Shown here: positions 25,906 through 31,154 of the stretch, piece by piece
Layout: every line of letters begins with the position of its first letter
Numbering within the stretch: position 1 is the stretch's first letter
Assembly: GCA_035504075.1 (NCBI GenBank)
Contig: DATJSO010000078.1
Location: 1 to 31,154, forward strand
DNA: 31,154 nt
Direction of reading: 5' to 3'
From: DATARH01 sp035504075
GTDB taxonomy: Bacteria; Pseudomonadota; Alphaproteobacteria; ATCC43930; CGMCC-115725
Program-made: the position numbers and the translations under genes
The notes under the pieces: model-generated
What the model was told of the DNA's origin: nothing
The model's database searches: none
What the model saw: the letters and a program-made list of their open reading frames with translations, nothing else

Positions 25906-27141
25906 TCAATCGAGCGCCAGCGTCAGCGATTTGAGGTAGGCGGTCTCGGGCAGCGCCGGATGCACCGGATGGTCGGGGCCAGTGCCGGCGCTGCGCAGGA
26001 TGCGGCCGGCACGCCCGGCATCTTGCAGGCCGCGGCGCACGGCGTCGGCAAATTCCGCCGCGCCGACATTGTAGGAGCACGAGGCGAGGAAGAGAAACCC
26101 GCCCGGTGCGGTCAATTGCGCGGCGAGCCGCGCCAGCTTGCGGTAGCCGCGCAACGCTGCCGGCGCTTCGCGCTTGGAGCGCGCGAAGGCCGGCGGGTCG
26201 GCGACGACGATATCGAAGCGCTCGCCCTTGCCGGCGAGCGCGGCCGTCTCGGCGAATATGTCGGCGCGGCGGAATTCGCAGATCTCGCTGACGCCGTTGT
26301 GCGCGGCTGCCCGCGCGGCGAGCGCCAACGCCGGCTCCGATCGATCGATGCCGAGTGCCGACCGCGCGCCGCGCCGCGCCGCCGCGACGGCAAACCCGCC
26401 GCTGCAGCAATAAAGATCGAGAAGGCTGGCGCCGACCGCGATGCCGGCGATGAACGCACGGTTGTCGCGCTGGTCGAAAAACCAGCCGGTCTTTTGTCCA
26501 GCGAGGATGTCGGCGAAGAACACCGCGCCGTTTTCCTCGAGTTCGATCGGCCCGTCGGTCGCGCCGAGCGCGACAGAGGTTTCGAGCGGCAGCCCCTCGA
26601 GCGTGCGCGCCGAACTGTCGTTGCGCAATACGATCGCGGCGGGCGACAGCATGTCGCGCAAGGCCCCGATGACGGCCGGCAACAGCCGGTCGATGCCGGC
26701 GGTGTTCGCTTGCGCGGCGAGTACGTCGCCAAAGCGATCGACGACGAGGCCAGGCAGCCCGTCGGCTTCGGCATGAATGAGCCGGTAGAACGGCCGGTCA
26801 TAGAGGCGCTCGCGGATCTTGAGCGCCCGTTCGAGCCGGCGCAAAAAGAACCGCCGGCCGATCTCGCGGCTCGCATCGCGGTCGAACAGGCGGGCAGAAA
26901 TCAGCGTGCGCGGGTTGAACGTCGCGACGCCGAACGGCCGCTCGTCGGCGCGGCGCAGCGTGACCAGCGTTCCCGGCGGCAGCGCCTTTGCCGCCTCGTC
27001 CATGCGGATCTCGTTCGAATAGATCCACGGATGGCCGGCCTCGGCGCGCCGCTGGCCGCCGGGCGCCAAAGTCACGACCGGCCGGGCGACGGGATCGTCG
27101 CCGGCGAGCGGCTCCGTCATCCCTGCCGCGGCATCCGCCAT
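25906..27141 (-). CDS. rlmI: Class I SAM-dependent 23S rRNA cytosine methyltransferase, RlmI-like
   Basis: The 411-residue protein has an N-terminal PUA-type RNA-binding domain ('GHPWIYSNEI' at 36-45) and a central EEHEE-like region. The Rossmann methyltransferase has 'GQKTGWFFDQRDNR' at 215-228, SAM-binding 'DLYCCSGGF' at 242-250, 'DPPAFARSK' at 315-323 and 'SCSYNV' with probable catalytic Cys355. This is the layout of RlmI (YccW), which makes m5C1962 in 23S rRNA; some relatives have other targets. GGAGGA precedes the start. It is divergent from the MetE-like gene with an 81-base shared upstream region. Confidence 0.88.
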   Translation of the reverse strand: MADAAAGMTEPLAGDDPVARPVVTLAPGGQRRAEAGHPWIYSNEIRMDEAAKALPPGTLVTLRRADERPFGVATFNPRTLISARLFDRDASREIGRRFFLRRLERALKIRERLYDRPFYRLIHAEADGLPGLVVDRFGDVLAAQANTAGIDRLLPAVIGALRDMLSPAAIVLRNDSSARTLEGLPLETSVALGATDGPIELEENGAVFFADILAGQKTGWFFDQRDNRAFIAGIAVGASLLDLYCCSGGFAVAAARRGARSALGIDRSEPALALAARAAAHNGVSEICEFRRADIFAETAALAGKGERFDIVVADPPAFARSKREAPAALRGYRKLARLAAQLTAPGGFLFLASCSYNVGAAEFADAVRRGLQDAGRAGRILRSAGTGPDHPVHPALPETAYLKSLTLALD

Positions 27142-27222
27142 GCTGCACTCTCCTCCCGCGGAATGGACGAACGCGCCCGAGCGGCCCTATCATCGCACCA
27201 ACGCCGGACAAGGAGGAGACGC

Positions 27223-28437
27223 ATGCGCAAGAGCACCGATCACATCCTGACCAGCCACGTCGGAAGCCTGCCGCGGCCGGACGCACTGATCGCCGCCAAC
27301 CAGGGGCGCGAAGGCGGCGGCATCGATCCGGCAGCATTCGAGCAGACGCTGAGCCATGCGGTGCTCGACGTGGTGCGCCACCAGAAGGAACTCGGCATCG
27401 ACGTGCCGGGCGACGGCGAGTTCGGCAAGTCGATGGCGCAGCGCGTCAATTACGGCTCCTGGTGGCGCTATTCGTGGATGCGGCTCGGCGGCATCGAGGT
27501 CGGCACGCAATCGCTCTACGACATGGAGGCGCGACGCTCGACGCCGGGCAATGTCGTGTTGACCAGCTTCGGCGACCGGCGCGATCGCGCGCTGTTCTCG
27601 GTTGCCTACAACGATCCCGAATCCGGCATCACGACCGGTTCCGGGGCGCGTCCGCCGACGCCGATCTGCACCGCGCCGCTGACCTATGCCGGCGGCGAGA
27701 TGATCCGCGCCGACATCGCCAATTTCAAGGCGGCGCTCGCCGCTGCCGGGGTCGCGGAAGGCTTTATGACCGCGGTCGCGCCGGCGAGCTGCGCCCGCAT
27801 CGGCAACAGCTATTACAAGAGCGATGAAGAATTTCTGTTCGCCTGCGCCGATGCGATGCGCGCGGAATACCAAGCGATCGTTGACGCCGGCGTCGTGTTG
27901 CAACTCGATGACCCGTGCCTGGCCGAGGGCTGGGACCAGGTCAACCCGGAGCCGAGCGTCGCCGACTACCAGAAGCTCGCCGCCAGCTGGATCGATGCGC
28001 TCAACCATGCGATCCGGGGCCTGCCGGCCGACCGCATCCGGCTGCATCTGTGCTGGGGCAGCTGGCACGGGCCGCATGTCACCGACATCCCGATTCGCGA
28101 CATCATCGAGCCCGTGCTGAAGGCCAAGGTCGGCGCCATTTCGTTCGAGGCCGGCAATGTCCGCCACGAGCACGAATGGAAGGTGTGGCAGGAGGTGAGG
28201 CTGCCCGACAGCATGGTCATGCTGCCGGGCGTCGTCAGCCACGCGACAAACGTCGTCGAGCATCCCGAGTTGGTCGCCGACCGCATCTGCCGCTTCGCCG
28301 ACATCGTCGGGCGCGAGCGGGTCATCGCGTCGACCGATTGCGGCCTTGGCGGGCGCGTCCATCCGCAGATCGCCTGGGCCAAGCTCGAAACCCTGTCGCG
28401 CGGCGCGGCGCTCGCGTCGAAGCGCCTGTGGCGATAA
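27223..28437 (+). CDS. MetE-like (cobalamin-independent methionine synthase fold) zinc protein
   Basis: This 404-residue cytosolic protein has one barrel of the MetE C-terminal type, with no N-terminal MetE half. Probable zinc ligands are His275 and Cys277 ('LHLCWG'), Glu309 ('SFEAGN') and Cys373 ('TDCGLGG'). The N-terminus 'ILTSHVGSLPRP' is typical of these stand-alone proteins. Family members transfer methyl groups between thiols or corrinoids, or act on 5-methyltetrahydrofolate or epoxyalkane-coenzyme M. The substrate here is unknown. AAGGAGGA lies before the ATG. The frame is open far upstream but overlaps rlmI on the other strand, so this start is secure. Confidence 0.88.
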   Translation: MRKSTDHILTSHVGSLPRPDALIAANQGREGGGIDPAAFEQTLSHAVLDVVRHQKELGIDVPGDGEFGKSMAQRVNYGSWWRYSWMRLGGIEVGTQSLYDMEARRSTPGNVVLTSFGDRRDRALFSVAYNDPESGITTGSGARPPTPICTAPLTYAGGEMIRADIANFKAALAAAGVAEGFMTAVAPASCARIGNSYYKSDEEFLFACADAMRAEYQAIVDAGVVLQLDDPCLAEGWDQVNPEPSVADYQKLAASWIDALNHAIRGLPADRIRLHLCWGSWHGPHVTDIPIRDIIEPVLKAKVGAISFEAGNVRHEHEWKVWQEVRLPDSMVMLPGVVSHATNVVEHPELVADRICRFADIVGRERVIASTDCGLGGRVHPQIAWAKLETLSRGAALASKRLWR

Positions 28438-28589
28438 ATCTCTGCCCCGTCGGATGCGGCGGCGACCGCGGCATTGCCCTTTTCGGAGGCATCGCGTACC
28501 AATGCCGCCGCGCCGCTCTTTGCCGCTCGCCAGCGTCCTGATGTCGCTTGTTGCCGACGCCGCGGCGCCCCATTTCGAGGGGAACGCCG

Positions 28590-29162
28590 ATGCTGATTTC
28601 GCCGGCCTATGCGCAAGGAACGGGTTTGATGGATCAGAGCGCGGTGCTTCAGTTTCTGCCGCTCGTGCTGATTTTTGTCGTCTTCTATTTTCTGTTGATT
28701 CGGCCGCAGCAAACGAAGCAAAAGCAGCACAAATCGATGCTTGAGGCGCTGCGGCGCGGCGACCGGGTCGTCACCGGCGGCGGCATCCTCGCAACGGTCG
28801 CCCGCGTCGTGAACCCGGACGAAGTTGAGCTCGACCTGGCGCCGAACGTGCGGGTGCGGGTCATGCGCAGCACGATTACGAGCGTGCTGGCGAAGACCGA
28901 ACCGGTCGCGGCGCGCGAGAGCGCGCGTGAGAGAGACCGCGAAAAGGAAAAAGACCCGGCGCGCATCGAAGCGAAGAGGCGTGCTTGGCGCGAAGTTCTG
29001 CAACTCCAAAGGGAGCGGCGCGTATCCATCGACCGAGTGGAAGAGCAGTATCAGAAACTCGCGCGGGAGAGACACCCGGATAATGGCGGTAGCGATGCCA
29101 TGATGGTGGAATTGAACGATGCTCGCGAGGACGCAAGAAAGGAATTGATGGTGACATCGTAG
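28590..29162 (+). CDS. yajC: Preprotein translocase subunit YajC with C-terminal J-domain-like extension
   Basis: The 190-residue protein starts 'MLISPAYAQ', has one membrane helix (20-37, 'FYFLLIRPQQ') and the small YajC domain with 'RRGDRVVTGGGILATV' (to about 105). Ordinary YajC ends near 110 residues. Here a charged linker (106-131) leads to 'AWREVLQLQ', then 'VEEQYQKLARERHPDNGGS' and 'ELNDAREDARKEL'. This reads as a compact J domain with an intact HPD motif at 162-164. YajC's C-terminus faces the cytosol, so the extension could recruit DnaK to SecDF-YajC (inferred). GAGGGGA lies before the ATG. The last 180 bases use more AT-rich codons (AGA, AGG, AAT, GTA) than the YajC part. secD follows beyond a pseudogene. 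Confidence 0.85.
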   Translation: MLISPAYAQGTGLMDQSAVLQFLPLVLIFVVFYFLLIRPQQTKQKQHKSMLEALRRGDRVVTGGGILATVARVVNPDEVELDLAPNVRVRVMRSTITSVLAKTEPVAARESARERDREKEKDPARIEAKRRAWREVLQLQRERRVSIDRVEEQYQKLARERHPDNGGSDAMMVELNDAREDARKELMVTS

Positions 29163-29182
29163 CTCACTCCAAACTTCTCTCC

Positions 29183-29208
29183 GTCATGGCCAGGCTTGAC
29201 CCGGCCAT
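29183..29208. repeat. Palindromic REP-like repeat, copy 1
   Basis: ATGGCCAGG and CCCGGCCAT flank CTTGA (eight of nine pairs). Its core GGCTTGACCCGGCC (29193-29206) recurs in inverse at 29568-29581, on the other side of the GIY-YIG remnant. Similar GGCTTGACCCGGCC palindromes are abundant between genes in many alphaproteobacteria. Confidence 0.7.
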
Positions 29209-29216
29209 CTGGAAAT

Positions 29217-29519
29217 TCAGCCCAGCTGCATATACAGATCACTCCAGTCGGGGTTTTGGGCTTTGATGAGATCGATCTTCCAGGCTCGTGGCCAATGTTT
29301 TTATATTCTTCTCACGCTGAATGGCGGAGCGATGTCATCGTGATGCTCCGCATAAACCAAGCGCTTGAGGCGGTATCTTCGGGTGAACCCCTCGACGACT
29401 CCCTCTCTATGTTCCCAAGCTCTATGTTCCCACGCACGCTTCGCGAGATCGCCCGTTACGCCGACATAGAGCGTCCCATCGCGTTTGCTTGTGACGACAT
29501 AGACCCAGCCGCCGCGCAT
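29217..29519 (-). pseudogene. GIY-YIG nuclease domain gene, frameshifted
   Basis: The minus strand begins 'MRGGWVYVVTSKRDGTLYVG' and 'LVYAEHHDDIA', a typical small GIY-YIG protein (about 95 residues), but that frame stops after 72 codons. The rest survives in other frames: 'AIQREKNIK' after a one-base loss near 29323-29328, then 'HWPRAWKIDLIKAQNPDWSD' after a one-base gain in the T run at 29298-29302, ending with TGA at 29217. A 15-base tandem duplication (29406-29420 and 29421-29435) doubles 'AWEHR'. The metal-binding Glu of 'REK' lies past the first shift, so any product would be inactive. It separates yajC from secD and is flanked by inverted palindromes. Confidence 0.85.
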
Positions 29520-29560
29520 GGCGCCAGTGTGAGCGGCCGAGGTTCTCGCGGCGAGCCGGG

Positions 29561-29590
29561 AGAAGACGGCCGGGTCAAGCCCGACGGTGA
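29561..29590. repeat. Palindromic REP-like repeat, copy 2 (inverted)
   Basis: GGCCGGGTCAAGCC at 29568-29581 is the exact inverse of the core of copy 1. With copy 1 it brackets the GIY-YIG pseudogene, suggesting that the nuclease gene and its repeats arrived as one unit. Confidence 0.65.
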
Positions 29591-29634
29591 GGGGGCTTCG
29601 TTGCGCTCGCTGGCGTCCGAGAAAGCCGCTTAGG

Positions 29635-31154
29635 ATGCTTTATTTTGCCAATTGGAAGGTGTTGCTGATCTGTGCGATCTGCGCGCTCGGGGTCATTTTC
29701 AGCATCCCCAATTTGTTCACGGCGCGGCAACTCGACGATTTGCCGGATTTCATCCCGCACAAGCAGGTGGCGCTTGGGCTCGATCTGCGCGGCGGCTCGT
29801 ATCTGTTGCTGCAGGTCGATGTGCAGGCGGCGCAGAAGGAGCGCCTTAACGGCCTTGTCGAGGATGTCCGCAACGCCTTGCGCAACGCCCGTATCGGCTA
29901 TACCGGCCTCGGCGTCGAGGGCGCGGCGATCCGCTTTACGATCCGCGATCCTGCGCAAATCGAGGAGGCGCGGCAGGCGCTCGCCAAGATCGATCCCGAT
30001 CTCGTGCTGACGATCGGCAGCGAGGGCGCCGGCAGTATGGCGTTCAGCGCGGTCGCAACGGACACGTTCACGCGCCAGGCGCTCGACCAGTCGATCGAGA
30101 TCATCCGCCGCCGGATCGACGAGACCGGCACGAAGGAGCCGACAATCGAGCGGCAGGGTTCCGACCGCATCATGGTCGAACTGCCCGGCGTCGGCAATCC
30201 TGAGCATGTCAAGGAACTGATCGGGCGCACCGCCAAGCTGACCTTCCAGCTCGTCGATACGAATGTAACGCTGGAGGAGGCGCAGCATGGCCGCCTGCCG
30301 CCCGGCGATGAAATCCTGCCGGCGCAGCAGAGCAGCATCAGCCGCGGCGGCGCGCCGGCCTATGTCGTGCACCGGCGGGTCATGGTGGACGGCGGCATGC
30401 TGACCGACGCGGAAGCGACCTTTCAGCAGAACGAGCCGGTCGTCAGCTTCAAGTTCGATGGGGCCGGCGCCGAGCGGTTCGGCGCTGCGACGAGCGCCAA
30501 TGTCGGCAAGCCGTTCGCAATCGTGCTCGACAACAAGGTGATCAGCGCGCCGATCATCAAGGAGCCGATCCTCGGCGGCCAGGGCATTATCTCCGGCAGT
30601 TTCACCGTGCAGTCGGCAAGCGACCTGGCGCTCCTGCTGCGCGCCGGCGCGTTGCCGGCGCCGATCAAGATCCTCGAGGAGCGCACGGTCGGCGCCCAGC
30701 TCGGCGCCGATTCGATCCACGACGGGACGGTTGCGTGCATCGTCGGCGTCGCCCTCGTCGTCGTCTTCATGGTGCTGTTCTACGGCCTGTTCGGCGTCTT
30801 TGCCGATGTCGCGCTGTTCTTCAACCTGTGCCTGATGCTGGCCGCCCTGTCGCTGCTCGGCGCGACATTGACGCTGCCCGGGATTGCCGGCATCGCGCTG
30901 ACGATGGGCATGGCGGTCGATGCCAACGTGTTGATTTACGAGCGCATCAAGGAAGAGGTGCGCAGCGGCCGCTCGCTCTTGTCCTCGCTGGAAGCCGGCT
31001 TCACCCGCGCCTTCGGCACGATCGTCGACAGCCACGTGACGACGCTGGTCGCCGGCATCCTGCTTTATTGGCTGGGATCAGGGCCGGTGAAGGGATTTGC
31101 CGTGACGCTCAGCATCGGCGTGCTGACGTCGCTCTTCTCGGCGATCCTCGTCAC
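29635..31154 (+). CDS. secD: Protein translocase subunit SecD (partial, C-terminus outside window)
   Basis: 506 codons are visible and the frame is open at the edge. It begins 'MLYFANWKVLL' with the first membrane helix, then 'VALGLDLRGGSYLLL' (LGLDLRGG at 47-54). The large periplasmic P1 domain follows with 'SIEIIRRRIDETGTKEPTIE' and 'RIMVELPGV', and then the membrane bundle with 'GMAVDANVLIYERIKEE'. It forms SecDF with SecF and YajC and uses the proton gradient to pull exported proteins across the membrane. The Shine-Dalgarno is weak. Only decayed mobile DNA (472 bases) separates it from yajC; read-through or a new promoter in that insert would be needed. Confidence 0.95.
   Translation, partial: MLYFANWKVLLICAICALGVIFSIPNLFTARQLDDLPDFIPHKQVALGLDLRGGSYLLLQVDVQAAQKERLNGLVEDVRNALRNARIGYTGLGVEGAAIRFTIRDPAQIEEARQALAKIDPDLVLTIGSEGAGSMAFSAVATDTFTRQALDQSIEIIRRRIDETGTKEPTIERQGSDRIMVELPGVGNPEHVKELIGRTAKLTFQLVDTNVTLEEAQHGRLPPGDEILPAQQSSISRGGAPAYVVHRRVMVDGGMLTDAEATFQQNEPVVSFKFDGAGAERFGAATSANVGKPFAIVLDNKVISAPIIKEPILGGQGIISGSFTVQSASDLALLLRAGALPAPIKILEERTVGAQLGADSIHDGTVACIVGVALVVVFMVLFYGLFGVFADVALFFNLCLMLAALSLLGATLTLPGIAGIALTMGMAVDANVLIYERIKEEVRSGRSLLSSLEAGFTRAFGTIVDSHVTTLVAGILLYWLGSGPVKGFAVTLSIGVLTSLFSAILV

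Noticed and set aside
29196..29633. Plus-strand open frame of 145 codons before secD
   Set aside because: It runs through both palindromes and the antisense of the GIY-YIG remnant, so it is not a gene.

Overview
The window looks like chromosomal DNA of a GC-rich alphaproteobacterium. This rests on GC-rich codon use, a yajC-secD pair with the typical 'MLISPAYAQ' YajC start, a separate leuA, an FtsK translocase of about 814 residues, and family resemblance of most proteins. The exact genus cannot be read from the sequence. About 19 protein genes, one tRNA, one pseudogene and several regulatory or repeat elements can be supported.

Region 1 (1-7641, all on the minus strand) is the unusual part. 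It is a tight five-gene redox cluster, read from right to left: a secreted pentaheme cytochrome c, an outer-membrane beta-barrel (porin-like) protein, a membrane-anchored FAD/NAD(P)H/2Fe-2S reductase, a secreted tetraheme cytochrome of the c554 type, and a protein with two cyclic-nucleotide-binding domains that runs off the window. The pentaheme cytochrome and the barrel share the same low-complexity N-terminal extension: repeated PLGG(S/G)LL heptads followed by a '(V/I)F(V/T)PGxPPP' element. This strongly suggests that the two proteins work together, possibly as a porin-cytochrome electron conduit of a type I do not recognise. A tRNA-Thr(UGU) lies just upstream, with its 3' end facing the cluster.

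Region 2 (7960-22110) is mostly housekeeping and efflux: msrA, an alpha/beta hydrolase, glycogen phosphorylase, a diacylglycerol-kinase-like lipid kinase, an RND efflux pair (adaptor plus inner-membrane pump), a convergent DHA2-type MFS exporter, and ftsK.

Region 3 (22160-25870) holds a single-domain response regulator overlapped by a possible small membrane protein, a 467-base AT-rich spacer with inverted repeats, and then leuA with two small genes behind it (a 67-residue unknown and a NIPSNAP-family protein). leuA has a long leader with a near-consensus promoter placed so that a 15-residue leader peptide would be translated leaderlessly.

Region 4 (25900-31154) holds an RlmI-type 23S rRNA methyltransferase, a divergent MetE-like zinc protein, yajC and the start of secD. 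The yajC product carries a C-terminal extension that looks like a compact J domain with an intact HPD motif, an architecture that recalls Sec63 of the eukaryotic translocon. Between yajC and secD sits a decayed GIY-YIG nuclease gene flanked by inverted palindromic repeats.
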